Positions 29,092 through 38,156 of a stretch of 64,000 bases of DNA are shown piece after piece. The stretch is from a bacterium. GTDB taxonomy: Bacteria; Verrucomicrobiota; Verrucomicrobiia; Verrucomicrobiales; Akkermansiaceae. Made by a program: the position numbers and the translations under genes. The first letter of the stretch is position 1. The number at the start of each line of letters is the position of its first letter. The notes beneath the pieces were generated by a model, which worked only from the letters and a program-made list of their open reading frames with translations, ran no database searches and was not told the DNA's origin. The stretch is taken from NCBI GenBank assembly GCA_018222765.1, contig JAAEZT010000001.1:331462-395461 (forward strand). Direction: 5' to 3'.

Positions 29092-30780
29092 TCACCGCAT
29101 TCCCTGTAAAAGAAGCTCCGTATTTGTCTTGGTTCGGGCTAAATTGCGCAAAAGAGTGTCTATCGCCTCTCCAACGGGCAAACTTGCCAAATGTCGCCGG
29201 ATTTCGAGCACTCTGGGAAGCTCTTCGGCATGATAAAGACGGTCATCATTTCTTGTCCCACTTTGGGGAATATGAATCGCCGGATAAATCCGCTGCTCGG
29301 CCAATTGCTGGTCCAATCTCACTTCCATATTCCCAGTCCCTTTTAGCTCCTCGAAAATCACATCATCCATCCGGCTTTCAGTTTCAATCAGACAGGTCGC
29401 CAAAATCGTCAAACTCCCCCCTTCTTCCAGATTCCTCGCCGCTCCAAAAAACTTTCGACATTCAGTAATCGCCTTAGGACTAATCCCTCCCGAACCAATC
29501 GGCCCTCCACTGATGGCATTATTATAGCCACGGGCGAGGCGGGTCAAACTATCGAGCAAGATGACGACATCCTTCCCCTGCTCCACCAGTCGTCTCGATC
29601 GTTCGAGCACAAGATTAGCAACCTCGGCATGACGTTTCGAAGGCTCGTCGAATGTTGAAGCGAAGACATTTCGACCAACCATCTCCTCGAAATCCGTTAC
29701 CTCTTCCGGGCGTTCGTCCAAAAGTAAGACTACAAGCTCTGATTCCGGGTGATTTTCCTGAATCGCTTTCGCAATCTGCTTCAGAAGAATCGTTTTTCCT
29801 CCGCGAGGAGGAGCCACAATAAGACCCCGCTGCCCTTTCCCGAGGGGGGCTACCAAATCTACCACTCGAACCGAAAGAGCCGAGTCATCCTCACTTTCAA
29901 GAACATACCGCTCTTCCGGAAACAAAGAGGTAAGGGAATCGAAATGGGCCCGGGGAGTATGTTCAGCAACTGCTGTCCCATCTATCTCGAGCACCTCACT
30001 GACTGACATAAATTTATCCCTCCCCCGCGGAGCACCCACCACCACTTTGAGACTTTGTCCTTCCCGCAGGTCATGATCCCGCAGAAAATCTGCTCCAAGA
30101 TAAAGATCGTCAGCCGAACCTCTAAAACTCCGGTTTTCATCACGGATCATTCCAAAATTCCCTTTTGCCAAATCAAGAATTCCTTGGGCCACAATCCGAG
30201 TGCCATGGGTCGCATAGCACGACAAGATGGTGTAAACTAGCTGTGCTCTCGTAGGCTGGTTGGGAATCCGAACCGGAAGGCGGGCCAACTCATCGTAAAG
30301 ATCAGCCAAAGACTCATCTCGAAATTCGTTCAAATCAACCTCATCAGGAACTTCAGGTGGCGGGGGCGGGGGCGCCTTTTCCTTCTTTGGCTCTCGCTTC
30401 GATTCGGGGACTTCAGCCTGTTCCAGACTTCCCTCATCAACTACCGTGATTTGCTCCTCGGGAGCTTCCGCTGCCTCTCCTGCCCCAGAGATAACAACTT
30501 CCTTGGTAACCTTTTCAACTGATTCGATCTCCTTCAACGAATCCCCCTCCAATGGATGCTCAGGCTCATCTTCCCCAACGACTTCTTTTTCCACCACCTT
30601 TTTCACGGCTTTCTTGGCAGCCTTTTTGCCAACCTTCTTAGCCGCTTTTTTGGACACTTTCCTTGCAGCCTTCTTCGCGGCTTTTTTGGTGGCCTTTTTG
30701 GCAGCTTTTTTGGCCTTGGGGGCCTGGGATTCGGGGGACTCCTCGGGAGAGGACTCGCTGGGCTCTTGCTCGTCAGTCAT
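29092..30780 (-). CDS. rho: Transcription termination factor Rho with histone-like N-terminal tail
   Basis: 562 residues from the ATG at 30780. Residues about 17-65 are a Lys/Ala repeat (KKAAKKATKKAAKKAARKV) like histone H1 tails, followed by an acidic and Pro-rich linker. The Rho N domain (ADLYDELARLPVRIPNQPTR), the RNA-binding cold-shock-like domain (LAKGNFGMIRDENRSFRG) and the RecA-type ATPase (APPRGGKTILLKQIAK, then LLLDERPEEVTDF) follow. Rho stops transcription of untranslated RNA. The usual Rho is about 420 residues, so about 140 are extra. Its ATG overlaps the coaE stop as ATGA, which indicates translational coupling. Confidence 0.96.
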   Translation of the reverse strand: MTDEQEPSESSPEESPESQAPKAKKAAKKATKKAAKKAARKVSKKAAKKVGKKAAKKAVKKVVEKEVVGEDEPEHPLEGDSLKEIESVEKVTKEVVISGAGEAAEAPEEQITVVDEGSLEQAEVPESKREPKKEKAPPPPPPEVPDEVDLNEFRDESLADLYDELARLPVRIPNQPTRAQLVYTILSCYATHGTRIVAQGILDLAKGNFGMIRDENRSFRGSADDLYLGADFLRDHDLREGQSLKVVVGAPRGRDKFMSVSEVLEIDGTAVAEHTPRAHFDSLTSLFPEERYVLESEDDSALSVRVVDLVAPLGKGQRGLIVAPPRGGKTILLKQIAKAIQENHPESELVVLLLDERPEEVTDFEEMVGRNVFASTFDEPSKRHAEVANLVLERSRRLVEQGKDVVILLDSLTRLARGYNNAISGGPIGSGGISPKAITECRKFFGAARNLEEGGSLTILATCLIETESRMDDVIFEELKGTGNMEVRLDQQLAEQRIYPAIHIPQSGTRNDDRLYHAEELPRVLEIRRHLASLPVGEAIDTLLRNLARTKTNTELLLQGMR

Positions 30781-31379
30781 GAATTCAATGTAAAATCGAG
30801 GAACCGGCACACCTGTCGCTGAAGCGCAACCCGCCTGCCTTCGTTCCAAAAAACGACGTCCGCCCTGGCAACTTTTTCCATGATGGGAAGCTGCGCCGAG
30901 AGGATCGATGAAATCATCCTGTCATCGAAGTGACTTCGGACCTTGAGGCGGGCACGTTGCGTGACCTCCGAAGTGGCCACGACCAGATTAAACTTCTGGC
31001 CAAAGTCAAATCCACTCTCAAAAAGAAGCGGAACATCAGCGACAAACAGCGTCGTGGACTGATTTTTACGGCATTCTGCAACTTTCTCAAGACATTCCTT
31101 TCGAAGCTTGGGGTGAATTACTCCTTCCAATTTTCGACGAAAGTCAGGATTTTCAAAAACCAAGGCCCGTAGCTTGACCCGATCAAGACTTCCTCCCTTG
31201 CTCAAAATAGAAACTTCCAGTATTTGCTCAATCTCAGCGAGAGTATCCCGATCATTGAGATATCGCTGAACTCCTTCATCACAATCGTAGATTCCGAGAT
31301 CTGAAAGCTCCTCCGCCATCATTGCAAGAAGAGTCGATTTCCCCGTCGCAATTCCCCCGCTTAACGCCATCACCTTCAT
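30777..31379 (-). CDS. coaE: Dephospho-CoA kinase
   Basis: 200 residues from the ATG at 31379, the family length. The P-loop GGIATGKST lies at residues 8-16. Also seen are the CoaE-type VIHPKLRKECLE and VADVPLLFESGFDFGQKFNLVV stretches. It phosphorylates dephospho-CoA, the last step of coenzyme A synthesis. An in-frame ATG at 31394 is preceded by GAGGAG but at too short a spacing, so the shorter start was chosen. coaE overlaps rho by 4 nt. Confidence 0.93.
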   Translation of the reverse strand: MKVMALSGGIATGKSTLLAMMAEELSDLGIYDCDEGVQRYLNDRDTLAEIEQILEVSILSKGGSLDRVKLRALVFENPDFRRKLEGVIHPKLRKECLEKVAECRKNQSTTLFVADVPLLFESGFDFGQKFNLVVATSEVTQRARLKVRSHFDDRMISSILSAQLPIMEKVARADVVFWNEGRRVALQRQVCRFLDFTLNS

Positions 31380-31444
31380 CGGAAAGATCATGCTCCTCTT
31401 TAGGCAAAGCTCAACGATAGATCTTCCACCCATTCCATATTGGC

Positions 31445-31477
31445 ACAAAAAAGCGGGACCTCTTTCGAAGTCCCGCT
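31445..31477 (-). terminator. Rho-independent terminator of the pilus-like operon
   Basis: Minus-strand AGCGGGAC and GTCCCGCT form an 8-bp stem around a TTCGAAAGAG loop, followed by TTTTTT. It lies about 32 nt after the secretin stop and closes the locus 31509-38783. Confidence 0.88.
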
Positions 31478-31508
31478 CTTAAAAAGCATCAATCTTAAGA
31501 GGCCCCGA

Positions 31509-34073
31509 TTAGTTACCGGGAGCACCGACTGGTGGGAGCATCGTTGCATCCACTGGAGCACTACCAACAGATGCACTCGTTGCAGTGTTGATACGACGTC
31601 CGGTGGCATCGATAATCTCGGCAGTCACAAAGATGATCAGGTTACTTTTGATGTGATTGTCAGCCTTACTCTGGAAAAGGCGTCCCACGAAGGGCAGGTC
31701 ACCAAGAATGGGCACCTTGTCCTCAATACTTTGCACATCTTCACGCATCAAACCACCAACAGCGACAGTATATCCGTCATAAATGGTGAGTCCGGTAGTG
31801 ACTCGACGGACGGAGAAGACAGGCATCTCAATCCGGTTTTCGGTAATGACAATCTGAACGGGGTTACCAAGAGCATCGGATGCTGGAGAGGTAATTGGTG
31901 AGCCGTAGTTCACGAATCCCTCAAACTCGACAACGCTCGGTGAGAAACGGAGATCGATGACATTGTCATTGGCTCCAACCTGAGGCTCAACCTCAAGAGT
32001 CACACCAGTCTTCTTAGTATCGAAACTAGTCGGAGTTGCCGGAGTCACGGGGAACCCTCCACCGCTTGATCCAAGACCTACACCAGCTTGTCCACCACCG
32101 ATGTTGCCACCAACTTGGTTGGGCAATTCGGGTGGTTCGTATTCGGTTGGGTAAATAAACTCACGAATAATCTCGATGGTAGCATTCTGACCAGGACGGG
32201 CGACCACACTTGGGGCGGTCATGATATCCGCTCCCTTCTTTTGGGCCAATCCACGCATAATCATCTGAACCTGACCACTGTTAAACAGTCCGGTCATCGA
32301 AAGAATACCCGGAGCAACACGACTCGACTGAGCAGTCCGCTGTGGATTGTTCAGAATCGCGTCGATGCTGTTGCGGTTCACCGCAGTGGCTCCACTACGA
32401 AGACCAGCAGTTGCGATTCCAGACACTTCCTGGTTCTGCGAGGCAGGAATTCCAGGGATACTTGTTCGGGCAACAGGGTTGATGAAGTCAGCATTAGTGC
32501 GGGCAGCGCCACTCCCAACGGTGCCTCCACCGAGGAAATAATCGCTTCCCACTCCGAATGGAGTCGCAATCCAGTCAAAACCGAGTTCGTCGGAGTTCTC
32601 CTGGGAGACTTCCACAAATTTGGTCAGAACGCGGATCTGGCGAGGAGTCTCCTTGCCGGAGGCTTCGACAATAGCGTCGATCAATTCAAGCTGGGTCGGA
32701 GTATTCCGAACCACGAGAGTTCCGGATCCAGTCAGCAAGCTGGCCGAGGTGCCGTCGATAAAGACTACACCCTGCTCCCTGAGAAGCTCCTGAATGGGCT
32801 TGCGGGGCTTAATACCCTTTCCACCACCTGTATCTTCAGTTGCAAATGGATCGGCGTCTGCGGCTCCTCCATCGCTTCCACCGCCACTATCGAGGAAGTT
32901 CTCAAAGGTGGGAGGAACACTCCAACGACGGGTGACAATGTCATCAGTCTCGTCGCTGGTCAGCGGAAGCAAGGTCACAGCGTATTCGTCAACCTTGTAG
33001 CGAAGCTTCGCCTTGTCGCAGATATACTGCAAGGCAACCTGAAGTGGCACATTTGTTAGATAAAGTTTGTCGATGGTAACAGCACTTGGATCGACCGCAT
33101 CACCCAGAAGACCACCTTCGGCATCAAGTGAATCGTCAGCAACGTCCACCACCTTGGGCTTGCGAACCACGAAGTTCACACCCTTCTCTTTCTCATCGAG
33201 AGTTCCAAGATCCAATTCGATGGAGCGAATGCGGAGGAAATCAATGGCCTCTTCCACGGTGGTATTACTGAAGTCAACGACTGGAATCACGATCTGCTGC
33301 AGCTTGGCAGCAATAGATACTGAGCGGGATACTTCACCCGGCCCATCAATGGTTATATTGTTGTCGTCATTCACCGGAGGAACAGCGAGCTCCCATGCCT
33401 GGTCGACTTCCATGAGCATGCGAGCACGAGTCTGGTCGAAGGCGGCGCGGTAGTAGTCAGACTTGATGGCGGAACATTTCTCCAACCACCGGCGGGCAGC
33501 CTTGTTGTATGGGTCAATGCGAATCGCGTTCTTGAACTCTTCCTCGGCTTTGTCGTAAAGACCGAGATCGTAATATCCATTCCCCTTGTAGAGATAGCGG
33601 CGAACCTTATCAATGTTCTGGCTGTGCTCATCGCTGAGGCTCGGATTGGTGCGAATCGGGTCGTCGAGATACTCGAGTCCCTTCTGGGCCGCAGCGTTTC
33701 CGGGATCGGCGGCATCCACATCCTCAAGAAGATTGCGGGCTTCGTCATATTTTCCAGTGCGACGATACTGTTGCGAAAGAGCAACGGAGCCATCCTGAAG
33801 ATGCTGCTTCGCCACGGCACGGCGATCAGATGTCGCGGAGCCGAATGGCAGGGTGTCAAGGGCGGCCTTGTATTTCTGGACTGCGGTTTCGTAGTCTGCT
33901 TCCTCGTAGGCCTTACGGCCTTCTAGAAGAAGAGCGTCAGCACTTCTCACTGCCTCTTGGCGGCGAACAAGTTCCTGACCTACCAAGTCCTGCCCATGGG
34001 CCATGGGTGAGACGACGAGAGCCGCGAGGGCAAACATCGTGCGATTGGTAAGAGGTGTGTGTCTTTTCTGCAT
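31509..34073 (-). CDS. Secretin (PilQ/GspD family), Amuc_1098-like, with TPR N-terminus
   Basis: 854 residues. Residues 1-27 are a signal peptide (TMFALAALVVSPMAHGQ). A TPR region (EGRKAYEEADYETAVQKYKA, then YYDLGLYDKAEEEFKNAIRI) comes before the STN/N domains and the C-terminal secretin domain (PRQIRVLTKFVEVSQENSDE and VPILGDLPFVGRLFQSKADN). Secretins form the outer-membrane pore for type IV pili or type II secretion. The domain order with TPRs and the neighbours match Amuc_1098 of Akkermansia muciniphila. It is the last gene of the operon. Confidence 0.92.
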   Translation of the reverse strand: MQKRHTPLTNRTMFALAALVVSPMAHGQDLVGQELVRRQEAVRSADALLLEGRKAYEEADYETAVQKYKAALDTLPFGSATSDRRAVAKQHLQDGSVALSQQYRRTGKYDEARNLLEDVDAADPGNAAAQKGLEYLDDPIRTNPSLSDEHSQNIDKVRRYLYKGNGYYDLGLYDKAEEEFKNAIRIDPYNKAARRWLEKCSAIKSDYYRAAFDQTRARMLMEVDQAWELAVPPVNDDNNITIDGPGEVSRSVSIAAKLQQIVIPVVDFSNTTVEEAIDFLRIRSIELDLGTLDEKEKGVNFVVRKPKVVDVADDSLDAEGGLLGDAVDPSAVTIDKLYLTNVPLQVALQYICDKAKLRYKVDEYAVTLLPLTSDETDDIVTRRWSVPPTFENFLDSGGGSDGGAADADPFATEDTGGGKGIKPRKPIQELLREQGVVFIDGTSASLLTGSGTLVVRNTPTQLELIDAIVEASGKETPRQIRVLTKFVEVSQENSDELGFDWIATPFGVGSDYFLGGGTVGSGAARTNADFINPVARTSIPGIPASQNQEVSGIATAGLRSGATAVNRNSIDAILNNPQRTAQSSRVAPGILSMTGLFNSGQVQMIMRGLAQKKGADIMTAPSVVARPGQNATIEIIREFIYPTEYEPPELPNQVGGNIGGGQAGVGLGSSGGGFPVTPATPTSFDTKKTGVTLEVEPQVGANDNVIDLRFSPSVVEFEGFVNYGSPITSPASDALGNPVQIVITENRIEMPVFSVRRVTTGLTIYDGYTVAVGGLMREDVQSIEDKVPILGDLPFVGRLFQSKADNHIKSNLIIFVTAEIIDATGRRINTATSASVGSAPVDATMLPPVGAPGN

Positions 34074-34174
34074 GATCTGGTTGAATATTTGTTGATTTAG
34101 GTGGGGTCTGGGAAGCTTTTTTTCGAAAACCTGTAAGATTTTTTTCAGATTCCCACAGTTCTTAGGTTTTTTTC

Positions 34175-35236
34175 TCAGTTGACGTTAATTTCGATAGGGG
34201 TTGCGGCTCCGTAATCGACCTTCACCGACGTCACAACGACTTTCCCTCTCTTGAGTTCGTCGTTGTCTACTTTCACCGCGACGAGCTTACACTGAATCTT
34301 TTTATCCCCTTGGGGGATCTCAAAAGTGCCGTTCTCTTCAATGTCGAAGATGTCACTCGATTTCCCGATGGCATTGAGTCGGAAGGACACGGTGTGGTCA
34401 AAACGAGTGTTTTCTAATTTTTCGTCTTTCGTAATGCGGTAAGGAATAATGTAAACCTGCCCGGTTTTGTTGGGACGCTGATCCTCGACATGAGCAAAAT
34501 CTCTCTTTCTCAGACCGAATTTCCCCTGAACTTCCCTCGTTTCTACCTTCAACAGCTTGAAACGGCGCATTCCGGGCTCTTCCGGATAGAAGAATTCACC
34601 AATTTTCAGCTCCTTGGAGGCTGGGATTCTGTTTTCAGACACCGCTCCTCCGTCGGGCTTGAATTGAAACTTAAACTGAGTCCCTGTTCCAATCACCCCG
34701 CTGAAATCGAGGAACCAAAGGTCCGATTTCACTGAAACAACTTCGAGCTTACTAATGAGATCCCCGTGACTGGTGGAATCGGAAGGATCGGTCTTCGCCC
34801 GATATTCCTCTCCATTAAAGAAGCCGTCGCCATCCTTGTCCTCCATGGGCGCGTCGGACCAACTGGGATCAACGCGATTTGTTACCCACCACTTGTTGGG
34901 AATTGGTGGATGCACATCGGGCTCCTGAAGAAGATCGATCACTTTGGAAGCGTCGCCATCTTTCATGAAGAGATCGACACTCGTAAAAAGATCCACCTCG
35001 CGCTCGGCAGGCGTAGATTTGGGAGTAAGGGGGTTGGGACTACTGAGAGACTTGGTAACTTCCGCGACTTCTTCAACTCCAACCACAGTAGTCGTTTCTT
35101 GCTTCTTACCGCCGATTTGGGCAAAACCCTCTTCAACTTCTTTGGCACTGCTTTGCGCCATGTAGCCCAGTCCACCGAGGGCCAGGACACCACCTGCGAG
35201 TGAGGCGATATGATAATTTTGAGACATCCAGGACAT
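34175..35236 (-). CDS. Amuc_1099-like pilus-locus protein
   Basis: 353 residues with one N-terminal membrane helix (IASLAGGVLALGGLGYMA, about residues 10-28), then a long periplasmic part. It contains DPSWSDAPMEDKDGDGFFNG, a short calcium-type loop. It has no enzyme motif. By position, between the PilO-like protein and the secretin, it may act like PilP, linking the inner-membrane complex to the secretin (inference). The same position is held by Amuc_1099 in Akkermansia. An ATG nine bases downstream is an alternative start. Confidence 0.78.
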   Translation of the reverse strand: MSWMSQNYHIASLAGGVLALGGLGYMAQSSAKEVEEGFAQIGGKKQETTTVVGVEEVAEVTKSLSSPNPLTPKSTPAEREVDLFTSVDLFMKDGDASKVIDLLQEPDVHPPIPNKWWVTNRVDPSWSDAPMEDKDGDGFFNGEEYRAKTDPSDSTSHGDLISKLEVVSVKSDLWFLDFSGVIGTGTQFKFQFKPDGGAVSENRIPASKELKIGEFFYPEEPGMRRFKLLKVETREVQGKFGLRKRDFAHVEDQRPNKTGQVYIIPYRITKDEKLENTRFDHTVSFRLNAIGKSSDIFDIEENGTFEIPQGDKKIQCKLVAVKVDNDELKRGKVVVTSVKVDYGAATPIEINVN

Positions 35237-35251
35237 GATAATAAGAGGTGT

Positions 35252-36244
35252 TTATTTGATTGCTGGAAATTGCTGACCATCAGTGAAGAGGAGCAGATCA
35301 GCACGGAGATAGGCCGTGATATCGTCACCGCCTGCGATACGATCGAGAATTTTTGTCCGAGCGGCAGCCGGGGCTTCCTCCTCAGCTTCTTCGCCATCCA
35401 GATTTCCAAATCCTTCATCGCTTTTCGGAGCGTCGGCAGCAGTTGCAACCGCGGCTCTTGGCCTAGTTGGAATTGGAGATTCATTTTTGATTCGAGCGAT
35501 CCGAAGATCGAAAAAGTATTGATCAGAGTCAGCCATCGCGGTCAGAACACCACGCAGAGCGGACTCCGGCCCCTTGAAGACCAGTTCTAGCGGCATGCGA
35601 TTGGCGACCTTGGGGAGAGACGGCCCGCGTCTCACGCCGGCACTCCGACCTCTGGAAGCTCTCCCTCCACGGGCAGGAGCAGCTGCACCATCCCAGGACT
35701 CTCCCTTTTCGGAGGGTATCTTGTGCCGCACAATACCGCCAACATCCGTTGCATTGGCGGCTGCCAACTGCCCCATCAGCCATTCAATGGCTCCAAGTTC
35801 GTAGGCCAGCTCTCCGGTGGCCTCTGGTCTAGGTAACTCCGACTTGTAGTCTTCGAAACCAAGGTAAAAGGACTCGGGAAGAGTGATTTTCCCCTCGAAG
35901 AGTTCCCGAACCCTCGCGTCAGTGTCTTTCAGCAGAGCGGAGAATTCGTTCACCGGAATCGGCGCAGTGCTCTCGGGCTTAAATGTCAGAAACTTGGCCT
36001 GCATCTTGTTGGCATCGTCGATCAACGCCCTCAGGCTCTCGGTTTTCGCCTTGGCGCTCTCGGGAGTCGGATAGGGATTCAGGCCCTTCATATCTTTAAG
36101 GGCGCTCTCCTCGGTTTCCACTTCGGAGATCTTCTCATCGAGAGTCCCCTGAAGTTTCATCCCCAGGAAGATGATGCCTCCTGCGAGAATCACCGTAATG
36201 ACGATCAAACCGCCGAGGAATTTGTTTTCTTTGAACCAGGTCAT
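35252..36244 (-). CDS. Amuc_1100-like (PilO-like) inner-membrane protein
   Basis: 330 residues; Amuc_1100 of Akkermansia is 317. One membrane helix at residues 8-30, a coiled-coil stretch at about 33-85, then a periplasmic alpha/beta domain with MPLELVFKGPESALRGVL at about 217-234 and DQYFFDLRIARIKNESPIP just after, which align by eye with the corresponding part of Amuc_1100. Residues 190-208 are an Arg/Gly-rich insertion (ARGGRASRGRSAGVRRG). The gene lies between the PilM-PilN fusion and the 1099-like gene. It is likely a structural part of a type IV pilus-like machine. Confidence 0.85.
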   Translation of the reverse strand: MTWFKENKFLGGLIVITVILAGGIIFLGMKLQGTLDEKISEVETEESALKDMKGLNPYPTPESAKAKTESLRALIDDANKMQAKFLTFKPESTAPIPVNEFSALLKDTDARVRELFEGKITLPESFYLGFEDYKSELPRPEATGELAYELGAIEWLMGQLAAANATDVGGIVRHKIPSEKGESWDGAAAPARGGRASRGRSAGVRRGPSLPKVANRMPLELVFKGPESALRGVLTAMADSDQYFFDLRIARIKNESPIPTRPRAAVATAADAPKSDEGFGNLDGEEAEEEAPAAARTKILDRIAGGDDITAYLRADLLLFTDGQQFPAIK

Positions 36245-36267
36245 GATTGGTAATCGTTAAAGTAAAA

Positions 36268-38040
36268 TTATTTGACTGAAATTGGAGTTTTGAGAGGGAT
36301 CAACATCTCGAATGGCGCGGCATATTTCCCTTCAGCATCGTCGATCGCCGCTTCGATCTTCATGATCTGGTCATCAGTCAGGTTAACTTCCTTCGGGCGT
36401 CTCCCGCCTTCGGTCCAAGTGAACTTGAGATGCTCCGAATTGCGAAGCCTCTTCAGTAGCGCGTAGACGTCCTGCGCATCCTTGCGATAGAGCCCCTTAA
36501 TGAGGACGCAGTCGGCATTCGCTGCATCTTTTTTCAGGGGCGACTTGCGATTCACGAGGGAAGCGAAGCTCTCATCAATAATTCCTTTGCTTCGTTCGTC
36601 TCCGCTCGGATTGTATCCCGAGCGCGGCTCGAGCTCGGTTAACCAAACCTGGTCACTGGCAAAGTGACTGGAGATATCATTGAGCAAATTGACCAAACTG
36701 AGGCGGCCATTTTCGGCAGCAGCGTAGGAATCGATTAGCTGTTTGCTCTCAAGCTCCTTTTTGAGAACTGTCTTGATTTTGGCGGCCGGTGCTTGCAACT
36801 CAACCGCTTCCGACTCAAGCCCCTTGAGGTGCTTGTTGGCAGCAGCAATGGAAGACTGCTTGAAGAATGCCCAGGCTCCTAATCCAGCTAGGAAAAGGGC
36901 TGCAGCCGCAATCAAGGCCGGCTTCCGGCGGGTGATATCCCGCTGGGCCTGAACGGCCTCGGGAACGAGGTCGATGGAGACTGCTGCCTTCTCTGCGGCA
37001 CGAATGCCCAGCCCCACCAGCTCACCCAGAGTGTGGGCTTCCGACGCGAGCGCTTCAACATCAACGCCTTTTCCGGCGGAGATCCGCTGAAGGGGATTGA
37101 AGAACTCCACGGGAAGGTTGAGCTTTTCCTCAAGGAATTCCTTGAGATACGGAAGATTTGCGGATCCGCCGGCAAGCATAACGCGGGCCGGGGCCGATCC
37201 CCCATGCTGACTACGGAACAGAGTGTTAGTGCGCTGAATTTCCGCTGTCAGGCGGGTCAGGCTATTGCGAATAACCGTTCCAAGTGCGGCGGCCGACTCG
37301 TCGAGCTGTGCGGCATGCCCCCCTCCGAGAGTGACCAACCCGCTGGTTAGCTTGGAATTTTCCGCTTCGGCAAAGGACACGTTGTATTCCTTGGCAATGG
37401 CAGAGGTCAGAACGGCTCCTCCAATCGCAACGCTGCGGGTAAAGAACTTGGAGCCTTCCGCATAAATCAGGTTGGAGGTCTTGGCTCCTACGTCGATCAG
37501 GAGGGTGCTTTCCTCAAGATCAGGGTAATTGTAGCGCAGCGCATTATAAAGCGCAGTGGGCGCGGAGTCCACCAAACGCGTTCCCAGACCTGTTTCGGAA
37601 ACCACGGCATTCAAGTCATTGAGCGACTCGGACTTGATGGCCACCAGAATGACTTCGGTGTCGATTCCGCCGGTTTCCAGCTTTTCCCAGTCCCAAACAA
37701 CCTCATCGATGGGGAAGGGAACGTTTTGTTGGGCTTCGAATTTCACCAACTCGTCCATTCCTTCGTCCTCGAGAGGCGGGAGCTTAACGAAGCGGATAAA
37801 GACCGACTGACCAGCAAGGGCGTATGCCGCCTTCTGGCTGCCGAGCTTCAGGCTCTTGGCGAGTTCTTTGATTGCCAACTGGACCTGCGGAATGCGAGCC
37901 GCCTCGGTCGCCGGATCGGCGAGGATACTTGTTGCTTCGTAGGATTTCAGAACCAAAGTATTTTTGGCGGTGGTGAAGACACCCATGGAAATCCGTTGCG
38001 AGCCAATGTTCAGTGCGATGATCGACTGTGTGTCAGCCAT
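36268..38040 (-). CDS. PilM-PilN fusion protein, Amuc_1101-like
   Basis: 590 residues. The first about 350 are an actin-like PilM/FtsA-type ATPase (IIALNIGSQRISMGVF, ESTLLIDVGAKTSNLIYAEG, ARVMLAGGSANLPYLKEFL). A membrane helix follows at about 378-398 (ALIAAAALFLAGLGAWAFF), then a coiled-coil and a PilN-like periplasmic domain (VNLLNDISSHFASDQVWLTE). PilM and PilN, normally separate and interacting, are thus one chain. The protein should build the inner-membrane platform of the pilus with the PilO-like partner 23 nt downstream. Confidence 0.88.
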   Translation of the reverse strand: MADTQSIIALNIGSQRISMGVFTTAKNTLVLKSYEATSILADPATEAARIPQVQLAIKELAKSLKLGSQKAAYALAGQSVFIRFVKLPPLEDEGMDELVKFEAQQNVPFPIDEVVWDWEKLETGGIDTEVILVAIKSESLNDLNAVVSETGLGTRLVDSAPTALYNALRYNYPDLEESTLLIDVGAKTSNLIYAEGSKFFTRSVAIGGAVLTSAIAKEYNVSFAEAENSKLTSGLVTLGGGHAAQLDESAAALGTVIRNSLTRLTAEIQRTNTLFRSQHGGSAPARVMLAGGSANLPYLKEFLEEKLNLPVEFFNPLQRISAGKGVDVEALASEAHTLGELVGLGIRAAEKAAVSIDLVPEAVQAQRDITRRKPALIAAAALFLAGLGAWAFFKQSSIAAANKHLKGLESEAVELQAPAAKIKTVLKKELESKQLIDSYAAAENGRLSLVNLLNDISSHFASDQVWLTELEPRSGYNPSGDERSKGIIDESFASLVNRKSPLKKDAANADCVLIKGLYRKDAQDVYALLKRLRNSEHLKFTWTEGGRRPKEVNLTDDQIMKIEAAIDDAEGKYAAPFEMLIPLKTPISVK

Positions 38041-38156
38041 AATATTAGTTTTTCAGTATGTGGAAAATTGATTTAAGGTCCCGAGGTCCGGGGTTTGTTG
38101 GGATTTGAGTCAGCCTCCCGGGCTGTGCTGGTCGTAATCAAGCGCCGCTCAGTCCA

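Noticed and set aside
32088-33059. 323-codon plus-strand frame opposite the secretin gene
   Set aside because: It is a shadow of codon bias in the real gene. The secretin on the minus strand has clear domains.
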